A stretch of DNA of 64,000 nt from positions 22,202,144 to 22,266,143 of the forward strand of contig NC_058162.1 in assembly GCF_020080835.1 (NCBI RefSeq), read 5' to 3'. Positions within the stretch are counted from its first letter, which is position 1. Every line of letters begins with the position of its first letter. This DNA comes from Cotesia glomerata. Lineage: Eukaryota > Arthropoda > Insecta > Hymenoptera > Braconidae. Shown here piece after piece: positions 10,901 to 22,421 of this stretch. Position numbers and translations under genes: made by a program. Under the pieces are notes generated by a model. That model had not been told where the DNA came from. It saw nothing but the letters and a program-made list of their open reading frames with translations, and made no database searches.

Positions 10901-13900
10901 ACCATGTCATTTTACCATCATCGTACGTAGGCAGTCCACGTCATATGCAAGAATATATACAGGATGCTCTGACTTTCGTGCGCGAATATGGACGACCATG
11001 TTTATTTATCACGTTCACATGTAATCCAAAATGGCCAGAGATTAAATCTTTGCTACTGCCTGGCCAAAATGCAATACATCGCCATGACATTACAGCACGT
11101 GTGTTCAGACAAAAGTTGAAGTCTTTAATAAGTTTCATTACTAAATCACATGTATTTGGTCCCACACGTTGCTGGATGTATTCGGTTGAGTGGCAAAAGC
11201 GAGGATTACCTCATGCACACATTTTGGTTTGGTTCATCGACAAAATCCGTCCTGAAGAAATCCATAGTATCATTTCTGCGGAAATTCCAGATCCATTCAC
11301 TGACCAACTGCTGTTTGATATTGTTACAACAAGCATGGTCCATGTGGTACTCTTAATAGTTCATCGCCTTGCATGGCTGATGGAAAATGTACTAAAAATT
11401 TCCCTAAAGATTTTACCAATGATACGGTCACAAATGTCGACGGATACCCAATATATCGTCGAAGAAATCCTGAAAATGGCGGACAATCATTTATTAAAAA
11501 TATCATCAACACAGACATTGATATTGACAATCGTTGGGTGGTGCCATATTCGCCTCTGCTGAGCAAGACATATAATGCTCATATTAATGTTGAGTTCTGC
11601 AGTTCTGTGAAGAGCATCAAATACATTTGCAAGTATGTCCATAAAGGCAGTGATATGGCTGTGTTTAGAGTGGAAAATACTAATGTGAATGCTCCTCCAG
11701 TGAATAAAAACGATGAAATAACGCTCTACCAAATTGGTCGGTACATCAGCTCCAATAAAGCTGCTTGGCGTATCTTTGGTTTTCCAATTCATGAACGGGA
11801 TCCAGCAGTTGTTCAGTTAGCCATCCATCTTGAAAACGGTCAGCGTGTATTTTTCACGAACGAGACAGCGATTGATCGTGCAATAAATCCACCTAAAACT
11901 ACACTCACTGCATTTTTTGAATTGTGTAATCGTGCGGATGATTTTGGTGCCTTTGCACGAACATTACTCTATTCACAAGTACCACGCTATTTCACATGGA
12001 CTCAAACAAAAACATGGATGCCCTGCAAGCAAGGCTCACCAGTTGCTGCATGTCTCAATTTATTTAAATCAAACGCCTTGGGGCGATTATTTACAGTCAA
12101 TTCAAGACACACGGAGTGCTTTTATCTTCGACTGTTGTTGGTTAATGTTACTGGCCCATTATCATTTCAAGATATACGTAAAGTGAATGGGCAACAATAT
12201 CCAACGTATAAAGATGCATGCCTTGCACTCGGCTTGCTGGAAGACGACAACCAGTGGGAATGCATGCTTGCTGAAGCTGCATTGAACTGTACAGCAATAC
12301 AAATTCGTCTACTATTCGCTATAGTGTTGACTACATGTTTCCCAGCCCGAGCACAGATATTATGGGAAAATCACAAAGATTCAATGACTGATGATATATT
12401 GCATCAACATCGTATATAGTGCCACGATCTAACCATAACATTCAGCGACGAAATGTACAATGAAGCATTGATTGCTATTGAGGATCTTTGCATTGTCATT
12501 ACCAACTTACCACTTAGTAATTTCGGTATGAATTCGCCAAATCGAACTGCATCTGATTTAATGAATACTGAAATGAATCGTGAACTGCAGTACAGTACTG
12601 TAGAAATGGCAGCGATTGTTGCCCGCAATGTCCCACTAATGAATGAGGAACAAAGAACCATTTATGATCGCATTATGCTCGCCTTTTCAGCTGGACAAGG
12701 TGGGTTCTTCTTTTTGGATGCACCGGGTGGAACTGGCAAAACATTCGTTATTTCGCTAATTCTTGCTGAAATACGATCAAATAATGGCATCGCATTGGCC
12801 GTTGCATCATCGGGCATTGCAGCAACTTTATTGGATGGAGGTAGAACAGCTCATTCAGTATTTAAGCTGCACTAAATATTCAGAATAACCCTGACGCAGT
12901 ATGCAACATTAAGAAACAATCGTCTATGGCCACTGTGCTGAAACGGTGTAAAATTATTATTTGGGATGAATGTACTATGGCACACAAACATTCACTTGAG
13001 GCGTTGAACAGGACATTGAAAGATATTAAAAACAGTGACAAACTATTCGGCGGAACTCTGTTGGTCCTTTCAGGTGATTTCAGACAAACACTTCCAGTCA
13101 TTCCACGTTCAACATACGCTGATGAGATCAACGCTTGCTTAAAATCATCTCCATTGTGGCGTAATGTTGAAAAATTACAGCTAAAAATAAATATGCGCGT
13201 TCAAATGTTTCAAGATCCATCCGCTGAAACATTTTCAAAACAACTCTTAGATATCGGTGATGGAAAAGTTGCTATAGATGAAACTGGATACGTAAAATTA
13301 CCGACCGATTTCTGTACAATCGCTGATTCGCAAGATACTCTCATTGAACAAATATTTCCCGATGTACACACACAGTACATAAATCATGAGTGGCTTGCAG
13401 AAAGAGCGATTTTAGCGGCAAAAAATGTAGACGTTGACAATTTAAATCTGAAGATACAAATGTTGTTGCCAGGGAACTTGGTATCATATAAATCTATTGA
13501 TACAGTTTGCGACGACAGCGAAGCAGTAAATTTTCCCACAGAGTTTTTGAACTCACTGGATTTGCCAGGCATGCCACCGCATAATTTACAATTAAAGGTT
13601 GGATCTCCAATTATCTTGCTTCGTAATTTGAACTCGCCCCGGCTGTGCAACGGTACGCGATTAGTCATTCAAAAATTAATGAAAAACGTGATCGAAGCCA
13701 GGATTTTAAATGGCAAGTTCAGAGGTGAAAATATACTCATACCACGGATTCCTATTATACCTACAGATGTGCCAATTCAATTCAAACGTATTCAGTTTCC
13801 GATTAGATTGGCATTTGCAATGACTATCAACAAATCCCAAGGTCAAACGATGTCTGTTTGTGGATTAGATTTGAGAACACTATGTTTTTCACACGGACAA

Positions 13901-16900
13901 TTATACGTGGCATGCTCTCGAGTGGGTAAACCATCCAGTTTGTTTGTGTTAGCTAAAGATGGACTAACAAAAAATATTGTTCACGCTATAGCATTAAGAG
14001 ATTGATATTGTTTAATAGTGTTACTGTCGTAATTGTTTAATTAATGATATATAATTTTAAGGAATAAATTATAATAACTTAAAAATAATGTTTGCCTTTT
14101 GTTATTTTTATATTCCCTCATCGTTCACAGCGCTCCATGCTTATTTCACGCATGTACCACATTCTTACATACATACAATATACACATTCTAACATACATA
14201 CATACTTACAATAAGTAAGCTATTTTTTGTCTACACTAGAAATTACTAGGAAATTATTTATATGGCAAAACAACGTTTGCCGGGTCAGCTAGTATATATA
14301 TATATATATATGAAAATACATGTGGGTACTCAAATGAAAGCTCTTGATGAGTGTAACATCGAGATGAGCTTATATCTTTAAAAACGTCAATATTTAAAAA
14401 AGTACAGTGCAATTTAACATAATTAAGAAACGACCTTGTATCTTGTGAACTATTGATATTTTTAAAGATATAAGCTCATCCCGATGTTACATTCATCGAG
14501 ACCTTTTATTTGAGTACCCACATCAATTTTTCATATATTTTATATATTTATATATATGTATATATGAAAAATGTATGAAAATGCATGTGGGTACTCAAAT
14601 GAAAGCTCTTGATGAGTGTAATATCGGGATGAGCGTATATCTTTAAATACGTCAATAGTTAAAAAATTACAGTGCAATTTAACAAAAGTAATTATTTAAT
14701 ACAGCAAAATTTTAATTTTTTATAGTTCACAAGTCACGGCAGTCACATAATGACTGCATGGTTGCTAGTTATTATTATTTTTATTATAGTAATTCTTAAT
14801 AAAATAGGAAGACAATAATTATAATTTACAATAAAATACTGATGAATATTTAGGTCACTGCGGTGGTCGTCGATTTGTGCTGACGTTAGCAACAGGAATG
14901 ATATTCGGATTCTTCTCAGCGTGTCTTTTAATTACTGCTACCAAAGATGTGCCACATATTTTAAACTGGATGCCAGGAAGGTCTAGTCTCAGAGATCCTC
15001 ATCATTATTCAGAGCTGGATAATGAGGTGAATTATTTATAACTATAAGCTAATAATAATGTAATCGCAGGTGGTACTTATAATTAATTGTTTTGTTTGTA
15101 AATTTAGCTAGGACCAAATGTAGATGTAACCTTCCATGGAAATGACGAAGATTTTCACAAAGGTGAAGACAAAGTTGCTCAAGAAATGGCCAAAAAAGTT
15201 CGGGTCCTCTGCTGGGTGATGACTAACCCCAAAAATCATCAAACCAAAGCTAGACATGTGAAAGCGACGTGGGGAAAACGTTGCAATATTCTTTTATTTA
15301 TGAGTTCTGCACCAGGTATTATTTTTTTTTGATTCATTTCATTTTTTTAATTCATTAAGTGAACAATATTTATAAAAGTTGGTGTTGATGGCTAAGGATT
15401 TATTTAAAATGTTTTTATCGCAGATTTAACATTGCCAACTGTAGTTTTGTCAGTGAAAGAAGGCCGAGATAATTTATGGGCTAAAACCAAAGAGGCTTTC
15501 AAATACTCCTATGAACATTATAAGGACGAAGCCGATTGGTTTATGAAAGCTGATGACGATACGTAAGTCAAGTTGTGATTATTTAAAGATATACAATTGT
15601 TTAGTTTCATGGTCTAAAATATTTTAATCTATAAAAGTGGTAGGTATAATTTTTTTTGAACAGTCAAATACTTTTTTTTTTTTAAGTTAATGAAAAATAA
15701 AATTTCAAAAGAAAAATTTTTAGTAAATTTTATAGAAATCTAACTATTACATTGGTCCTCATGATGGAACTTTTGGAAAATTTTGCTATATTTCGACTGA
15801 ACTTGTCAAGCGGATTCAGAAAATGCATGTTACGTCCCGGTTACCTCACGGGTTTGTAATTAACCAGTAGAACAACGAGAGCTGGAGATAAATATGTTGC
15901 GACCTCCAGAGTCGTAAGTAGAGGTTCTCGAATTAACTCCGAAATAACTAACTTCGGTGAATTTAATTAACAAATGAATTTATTTAACTATTTAAAATAC
16001 ACCTTGAATTTATACGATTTGACAACTGCCGTGAAGTACGTAATAGTATTTCGTAATCGGAATTAATAGTCTCACGACAAGAATTAATTATGAAGAGTCT
16101 TAAGTCCGTAACTTTAAGATCAAGAAGAGCCTCGAACTACCCGTGCACCCTCCTTATATCACCTCGTCCAAGGGCCGCGCCTTAGGAAGAGTAGGGTTGT
16201 GTATCGGGCCCCGAATATCCTGTTCTCCTGAGTTGATGTGCGTGGCATTTCCGAGGCCCACTCGGATGACGCGCGCTGACTCAACTCCAGAGTCCAGGAC
16301 ACGCAAGTGTTCGTTATCGTTTGTTTATTTAGAACATTCCTCGAGTGTTCTCGAATATACCTGGTGTACTCAACGTTAGCTGTCTTACAATGAATCATTC
16401 TAGTTTTTCCATTAACATTCTTCGAGAGAAAATGTTAATGTGAACTTAAAAATATTCTGTTTACTCAGGTGTTGGCTGAGTTTCAACTTTTCTTATCATT
16501 TTCTATTTCTAATATTTTATGTTTAATATTTAACATTTAGAATTCTTTATTTATCATTTTAAATTATTATTTATAAAAAATGAATATTTATGGAATTATT
16601 GTATAATTATTAGTTTTAAATTAGCGCACGTATTTGCTATCAGAGACATCTGCGAATGCAGGTGGGGACGTAACATGCATATGGTTCAAAAGTTTATATA
16701 TGTATGTATTTATATATACATATATACTCTTCTGTCAATCTGTAAAACTGTCAATTAATTTAGAAATAAGAGCAATTAAAAAATTTTCAAAAATCGCAAA
16801 AAATTTTCACTTTTACCGTATTTCTGTTTAATAACAATTGAACGCGATATCCGATCGGATTTCTGTAAATTGCATCTGAAAGCTTATTTTTTCTTTAATC

Positions 16901-18673
16901 ACTAAAAACCATTAAATTTATGTGGACATATTTTATATCACGATTTTTAGTAGTCAAAATTTTGGTTAACATTAAGTCTTAAAAGTATTTTTACAAATTT
17001 TAATTGTTGTTATTGTAAATTTTTTTTTTTGCCCTCCGGGCGGAAAGTGACAACTTTCGTCCCGCTGCGCTAAACTAAGTTGCCGCTTTCCGCCTTCGTC
17101 GGACAAAAAAATAGTATACACTCCACGGGAAGTAAATAAGAAAGCCTCAGATCACATGTTTGTTGACCTCGGCTTCACCTCGGCCAACAATTACATGTGA
17201 TCTGAGACATTTCTTACTTTACTTCCCTAGGTGTGTAATATACTATTTCTTACTACGCCGGTCGAAAGTACGGGGTTCCCGGTGCGATTTCACGGCAGAA
17301 AGCCTCAGTTTTATGCCGTGATCAAGTCGCGCATGCGCCCCACGACGGGAGCCGAAATAATGTATTCATGCACTGACAACGAGACACGAGGCGGCAGAAA
17401 GTCCGAAAGTCGGTAGTCGCGCTCACTCTATTACTTATGTTTATAAGCCTAACCTTACTTGTAACTGTTATGAATGCATTTGTCTTGTTATGTGTCGATG
17501 ATTAGAGTTAATTAGAGAAAATAAATATTTATTTGAATGAAATGAGACTTATTAAATATTTAAATTACAAAAAAAAACGAAAAATATTTTTTATTCTGAT
17601 AGATATTTTCAAATAAATAAATTCATTATTGAACAAATAATTATTTAAAAAAATACACAAACAGATTTTTTTCTTAATTTTTTTTTGTATGCATTTTACG
17701 ATTATTATTGCATTTTTTTGTTTTTTTTCTATTATTAAAATCAGAGTTAATTTATAATATATTTATAACTTTAAATTTATTAAATTAAATTAAGATATTT
17801 TCTCAAAAGAAAGTAGTAATATGATAGATTATAAATTAATATCTTTATTGACAGGTGTATTTGATGCCTGCCTGGTCAAAAATTTGAAAATGTTAATTTT
17901 TCTCCCAGATATTGCCAAAAATAGGATTCACAATTTTTTTTAATTTTTATAACAAAAAAATGTTTCTAAAAATTTTCACCAATAATTTGTTAAAATTTTC
18001 CCATGTAGAATTTTTTTCATGACTTCATTGTTAAAAAATTTAAAGAAAATTTGTAATGTCAAAATTTCTTATTACAAGAACCAGCATCTAAATAATTATC
18101 AATTAAAATTACAGATACGTGATAGTTGAGAATTTACGATACATGCTATCCTCATACAATCCTTCGTCTCCACTGTACTTCGGCTGTCGCTTCAAGCCGT
18201 TTGTGAAGCAAGGCTACATGAGTGGTGGAGCTGGATACGTCCTCAGTAGAGCGGGCTTAGAAAAATTCATAGAAGAGGCCTTGCCAGACAAGACCAAGTG
18301 TCGTCAAGATCCCGGCGGAGCCGAAGACGTCGAGATGGGAAAATGCTTAGAGAATGTCGGGGTGAAAGCGATGGACACCAGAGACCCCCATGGAAGAGGG
18401 AGATTCTTCCCGTTTGTGCCAGAGCACCACTTGATTCCCAATCACGTTGACAAAAGTTTCTGGTACTGGAAGTACATATACTACAATACCAAGGACGGTT
18501 TAGATTGTTGCTCAGACAGTGCCGTGTCATTTCATTACGTCTCGCCAAATATGATGTATGTTTTGGAGTACTTGATTTATCATTTAAGACCCTACGGTAT
18601 CACGCACAAGGTTCAAGATACCGAAAGTGTATCGCCATCCGTGAAACCAACTTTTAGCATCACGGAGTCCTAG
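7936..18673 (+). CDS. C1GalTA: Core 1 beta-1,3-galactosyltransferase (C1GalT, T-synthase)
   Basis: This type II Golgi enzyme (GT31 family) adds galactose to GalNAc-Ser/Thr to make the core 1 O-glycan (T antigen). Coding exons are 7936-7966, 14854-15026, 15108-15315, 15424-15562 and 18115-18673; all introns are GT-AG, phases close, and the product is 369 residues. The protein has a short Arg-containing cytosolic tail, a membrane anchor at about residues 18-39, a luminal catalytic part with the metal-binding DDD at 181-183 (KADDDTYVIVENLRY), GYMSGGAGYVLS at 217-228, EDVE at 254-257 and a conserved DGLDCCSD. The order and spacing match fly C1GalTA. The first exon codes only ten residues (MVQQRIPGLN); it was chosen because GGT is completed across the junction and the reading continues into the anchor. 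A polypyrimidine-AG at 7793 suggests an upstream non-coding exon. Intron 1 (6.9 kb) contains a Helitron; intron 4 (2.5 kb) contains an LTR and a palindrome. Which fly paralogue it corresponds to is uncertain. Confidence 0.93.
7988..8332 (+). mobile_element. Left half of palindromic repeat 'R1', split by the Helitron
   Basis: From attaagagaataagaaaaat to the TA-rich centre this matches the left half of the copy at 41625-42160. Its inner arm (aagatataagctcatctcg...tcatttgagtacc) is the reverse complement of the sequence resuming at 14293. The Helitron sits in the TA-rich centre. Confidence 0.8.
9011..9396 (+). other. Possible 5' UTR intron of the Helitron transcript
   Basis: There is a strong donor gtaagtat at 9011 and an acceptor ttttgtacag at 9396, seven bases before the Rep start codon at 9403. 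The interior is AT-rich and non-coding. Splicing is inferred from the sequence only. Confidence 0.4.
9403..14005 (+). pseudogene. Helitron Rep/helicase, broken by point changes
   Basis: The frame begins MPRKRKGADLSRSTSK at 9403 and ends at TGA 14003-14005. Domains in order: N-terminal zinc-finger-like CPHCHAL region; HUH replication initiator with KRGLPHAHILVW (11194-11230); the tyrosine/lysine segment YICKYVHKGSD (about 11620-11650); SF1/Pif1-type helicase with Walker A APGGTGKT (about 12720-12745), IIIWDEC, LLVLSGDFRQTLPVIPRSTY and the C-terminal TINKSQGQT and LYVACSRV. Breaks: a one-base frameshift near 9467, TGA at 10737-10739 where an Arg is expected, a frameshift near 11340, TAG at 12417-12419 where a Gln is expected, and a frameshift near 12870. 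An intron-like insert lies at 10551-10651. The element is therefore non-autonomous today. Confidence 0.92.
10551..10651 (+). other. Intron-like interruption in Helitron Rep
   Basis: The Rep frame stops being readable at gtacttc (10551) and resumes perfectly after ttacag (10651): TCA-G joined to GA-GCT restores a continuous conserved Rep sequence (DPVSG followed by AETNKNVSSKDYYAYRL). The 101-bp insert is AT-rich with GT-AG ends. It looks like a spliceosomal intron rather than decay. Confidence 0.7.
14293..14415 (+). mobile_element. Right half of the split R1 repeat
   Basis: It continues the R1 copy interrupted by the Helitron: gtgggtactcaaatgaaagc through gagcttatatcttt, reverse-complementary to the arm at 8240-8300 with imperfect identity. 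Confidence 0.75.
14416..14770 (+). mobile_element. Second R1 palindromic repeat copy
   Basis: It directly follows the split copy. It starts attaagaaacgaccttgtat, reaches a TA-rich centre near 14540, then runs out through gtgggtactcaaatgaaagc to the conserved tail gcagtcacataatgactgc. The same tail is found in the copy ending near 42160, so this is probably the true right end of the element, with a partial internal duplication. Confidence 0.75.
15828..16675. mobile_element. Probable solo LTR in C1GalT intron 4
   Basis: The 848-bp block begins TGTTACGTCCC and ends GGGGACGTAACA, so it has TG...CA ends with short inverted terminal repeats. It is flanked by a 4-bp TGCA duplication (15824-15827 and 16676-16679). 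Its base composition is richer in GC than the intron. No gag or pol lies inside or beside it. This is the expected footprint of recombination between two LTRs of a Gypsy-type element. The family is not assigned. Confidence 0.75.
17027..17252. repeat. GC-rich modular palindrome, copy 1
   Basis: The hairpin arms contain cctcagatcacatgt and acatgtgatctgag, with the turn gacctcggcttcacctcgg near 17165-17183. An outer frame atagtatacac...gtgtgtaatatactat encloses it. The left flank has gccctccgggcggaaag and gctgcgctaaac. The same element occurs in opposite orientation at 63429-63655. The right flank gccggtcgaaagtacg (17257-17272) is shared with 42415-42430. No protein was recognised in it. Confidence 0.85.
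17253..17430. other. GC-rich tail of the palindrome insertion
   Basis: This segment has strikingly higher GC than the surrounding intron and continues from the palindrome. It contains an open frame of about 60 codons that resembles no protein I know. It may be part of the same mobile unit. Confidence 0.35.
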
Positions 18674-19036
18674 TCTTTAATTAGTAGTTATAAGAATCAG
18701 TGATTTCAATATACTTTTTCAAAGATGTGAATAGTGAGTTATTGAAAATATAATGCTAGTCAGCTGCTAATATTAATTTTAAGAACTTTCACGTATGAGT
18801 GATACTTTCTAGTAGTATTAAGTATGTTTTTAATCGGGTTTAGAAATATCTTGCGGCACACAGGGCACAATAATTGCTGGAAAAATATTCATTTTAACAA
18901 TCAATGTTGGCTGATTTTTTATGATAAAAAAATAAGATTACAGGATGGCGATTGAAATTTTTTGACTGTTTAAAAAAAACTTTTTTATGAATGCTATGAT
19001 TACTTGTAAAAAAAAAAAATTATTGTGAAGTCTTTA

Positions 19037-19042
19037 AATAAA
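19037..19042 (+). terminator. Candidate polyadenylation signal of C1GalT
   Basis: AATAAA about 365 nt past the stop at 18671-18673. It is plausible, but AT-rich sequence makes chance hits likely. Confidence 0.4.
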
Positions 19043-19424
19043 AGTAGAATTTTGTAAATTCAATAAATTAATATATACCAATATTCTAATTAAAACTATT
19101 GTTTAACAAGATATTCATTATAGAAAAAAAAAATTAATTTAGCAGATATTTGATAATTTTTTTAACAAATAAATTGGAGCAAAAAAAAATAGAAAAACAA
19201 ATTGACATGTAGAAATTCAAAAAAATTAAATATGCAATTTTTTAAAAATAATTTTCAGAACAAATTTATTTGTTAAAAAAAAATTAAAAAATCAAGTGAC
19301 TGCTAACTTTAATATTATAAAAAAAACAATCAATTAAATTTTGTAAATATTTCAAGGATTATCGAAAATAAGAAATAATTAAAGATCTTTTTTTGTAGAA
19401 AATTTCAAGGGTTATCTTATTAGA

Positions 19425-20160
19425 GGGGAAAGTCCATGTAAAATTTTCAAAAAATCAATTTTTTTTTTCAATAATCTGAAAATATAGTACGTTGAGCATG
19501 TACTGACGAGAGAAAAAAATGAAATCTCAAATATTGACGAAGTTATAGCTATTTTTAAACGCGATTATCTCGAAACTGTATTTTTAAAAACTGCTCGTGT
19601 AACTCAAAAAGTTATTGATCGATTTGTTTGAAATTTGGTGAGGCTTTTCTTTATATTACTACCGGAAGGATAAACCTAAAATTTCAGATATTTTGCGTTG
19701 ATAAAATACTTTTTTGAGGCCAAAAATGTCAAAAAAATAGCCCCAAATTCTGACTTTTTTTTTCAAAGGATTATTTTATATTGAATTTTATACTTTTTTT
19801 TTTTTTTATTTTAAAGGTATATCCTTTCCATTAATATGTTCTAAAAAGAAAACACATTAATTTTTTTGTTTCAAATCAATGGTTAACCCTTACCGGCCAC
19901 ACCTCACCCAGACCCCATAACGACCACATGTAATTAGTCACCCCGTGTGGCCGGTAAGGGTTAATAAGTGATAAATAGAGCAGTTTGAGACCTCGCATCG
20001 GAAGTTTTGAAAGGAAAAAAAAAAAAAAATTACTTTTGTACTTTAGAAAGGTTCAATAAAGTTGTGTTAAAGTTAAAAAAACAATAAAATTATTTTATCA
20101 CCTTTAAAAATATTTTTAAAAAATGAACGATTTTGAGGCTTTTACATGGATTTCCCTTCT
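19425..20160. mobile_element. Inverted-repeat element of about 735 bp
   Basis: The left end ggggaaagtccatgtaaaa (about 19425) faces the right end ttttacatggatttccctt (20138-20158). The interior has no open frame of note. A second palindrome is nested inside at 19880-19968. It is probably a MITE; the superfamily is not assigned. Confidence 0.7.
19880..19968. repeat. Nested short palindrome
   Basis: The arms ttaacccttaccggccacac and gtgtggccggtaagggttaa are perfect reverse complements about 45 bp apart. The unit sits inside the 19425-20160 element. Confidence 0.85.
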
Positions 20161-20230
20161 TAAGTACTGTCATATTTATGACATTTACCAAAATAATAAT
20201 ATTGCTCTAATCAAGTCTAAATTCTTGTAT

Positions 20231-20438
20231 AATTAATTGAAATCAGGATTTTGTAGACCAAAATAATGTCATGTTTTTTATTCCAATTATTTTAACATGC
20301 CAGGCAGTTTTATTCTAACATCAGGCACCTATGTGTTTACAAACAAGCAAATAAATAAAATAAAATGCATGTTAAAATAAATGGAATAAAAAACATAACA
20401 TCATTTTTGTTTACAACATCCTGATTTCAATTAATTGC
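20231..20438. mobile_element. Foldback element with arms of about 70 bp
   Basis: The left arm (aattaattgaaatcagga...ttttaacatgc) and the right arm (gcatgttaaaataaatgg...tcctgatttcaattaatt) are reverse complements with a few mismatches, around a spacer of about 65 bp. No coding capacity. Confidence 0.8.
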
Positions 20439-20763
20439 AAAATAATAATGCTCAAAAGTAAAACAGTTTTTACAGATAAAACTTTAACTGTCTTTAGATA
20501 AAATTTAGTGTTATCGTTATTTAATCTGATAAGAATTTACGAATATTTAATAATTTTTAAAAACCAATCACCATCCTTATAAGATTTTGTGACACTAGTG
20601 TAATTAAAAAAATTGCACGTATTCCGATAAAATAAAAATAAACAAAAACACTTTTACAATTCTGATTAATATATCTATATATATATATATTAATAAGTCT
20701 TAATTAATATATATACATATATATCGGTGTATTTAATATTCATAATAATAATATAATAATCCC

Positions 20764-20766
<3 letters not shown>

Positions 20767-20806
<40 letters not shown>

Positions 20807-20815
20807 TTAATAATA
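20767..20815. repeat. (AAT)n microsatellite
   Basis: A long run of aat units in the gap between C1GalT and MED13. Confidence 0.9.
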
Positions 20816-20829
20816 ACTACCCAAGTAAT

Positions 20830-22421
20830 AAATACTATAGTTACAAAGTGAGTGAGGGCGGTTTTATGAATAAAAAAAACCAACTGTTTGGGGATTAGGA
20901 TTTTTTTCTATGTACAAGTAATATTTGTACTATGTAACTGACGCAGTTTAACCATCTTAGCCCTTGCATTATCAAACATGCTCCAGTTCCTTACATCTCA
21001 TAAAATAAGTTCTTAATACTCTAGATTTTTTTCGTGGAATCAAAAGTGCGGAGGAAAAAGTTTGTCTCTCTTTTTTTTTCTTATCCTTTTTTTTTTCTTT
21101 TCAATATCGTCATTTTAATAATCACCACATTTTTTTAGATACTTATAATTGTCTAATATCAATAATTAAAGATTTAGTTAATAAATTATTTAAAAATAAT
21201 TAATATTTTACATAGTTATAATTATTATTATTATTATTATCATTATATTGTTATTATGATAAAGGTCATCTATTACGAATAAAACATTTATTAATTTACT
21301 TTTTTGTTCATCGAAAAGTGTTAGCCAACATGACTAGGCCCCTTTCAAATAATTTTCTTCTTTGGAAAATTTTTAATAATTTAATAACAAAAGACCACTG
21401 GCGTTGATTCAATAGCCTTTTTTTTTCACTATTCATTTCTAAAAGTTATTATAAATGTCTGAATACCATTATTATAATTTTATTAATATATAATAATATT
21501 TTGTTTATTATTTTTTTAATTTTGATCTACCATGGGGTTTGTACATAATCAAAAAATTAAATTACATTAAAAAAAAGAAAAGAAAAAAAAACCATTACGG
21601 GAGAGACTGTAAAAGTTTAAATAAAAGAATGTCAAGACCTTATAAACACATAGAGTGCCTCGTCCATTCGTTTCAATATTAATTTTAAAAATTATTTATC
21701 TATACAAAATTAAAAAATAACGTAATATGTTATATTACTTTGTCACTAATAATAATTAAAAGCTTTGTACAAAAATTTAATTTACAATTAAAAACACTTG
21801 AATTATGTATCCCTATTATTTTTTTACTAAATATTTTTTTTTTTTATTTTTTTCATTTTTAATCATTATTTTTTCTTTCAAATTTAACTATCTAAATTAA
21901 CGATGAGACAACAATTTTAGCAAATTATTATGCGTACTCTTTCCTCCTTCTTTTTCTCCCCCTCCCCTCTCCTCTCTTGTTTATTTATTTAATAATAATA
22001 ATAATAATATTATTTATTATAATAATATACTCAATATCTATTACACCTCCCGCCTCTAACTGCAACAGAAATACAATAGTATACAAAGATGATTTAGAAA
22101 AAAAAAATAATAATAACAATAATAATATTAATAATATCGATATAAAGAGTACTCCGACAATTGAAATATCAGTGTCTTTTTTCTTCTTTTGGTATGTATA
22201 GAAATTGATTGTAGTCATCATTAGTTAGATTCTGTCAAGAATCAGTCGAATTCTGAGTAATAATGCGATCATGGTCGACATCAAAGTACTAGTTTACATT
22301 TATAAGGTAATTTATGGGCATAAGAATATAATTGTGCCCATGAAGCCCCGAGTGTTATTATCACGGTAATAAGTGCATAAGAGAGGTGTGCAAAAAGCAC
22401 CACAAGGGGAGTGGGTCTGGG
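20830..22421. other. MED13 3' side and gap, no gene recognised
   Basis: AT-rich sequence with several tttatt motifs (AATAAA on the minus strand) that could end the MED13 transcript, plus a short simple-repeat stretch near 21992-22140. The short open frames there are low-complexity artefacts. Confidence 0.5.

Larger units (their letters stand above)
8333..14292 (+). mobile_element. Helitron (rolling-circle transposon), both ends present
   Basis: The element is 5960 bp. Its 5' end starts TC (tctaatatataaaattctcg) followed by the typical subterminal block cgaaacggcttgaccgattt. Its 3' end has the hairpin ggcaaa-acaacg-tttgcc at 14264-14280 followed by gggtcagCTAG. It is inserted between A (8332) and T (14293), as expected for Helitrons, with no target duplication. 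It encodes a broken Rep/helicase. The flanking sequences rejoin into a known repeat, which confirms both boundaries. It lies in the same orientation as the host gene, in C1GalT intron 1. Confidence 0.93.

Noticed and set aside
17231..17416. 61-codon frame in the GC-rich tail near 17.3 kb
   Set aside because: Resembles no known protein and lies in repeat-derived sequence; high GC alone makes open frames likely.
15828..17430. Integrated virus or polydnavirus segment in C1GalT intron 4
   Set aside because: No viral gene, only LTR-like ends and palindromes; the TG...CA ends and TGCA duplication fit a solo LTR better.
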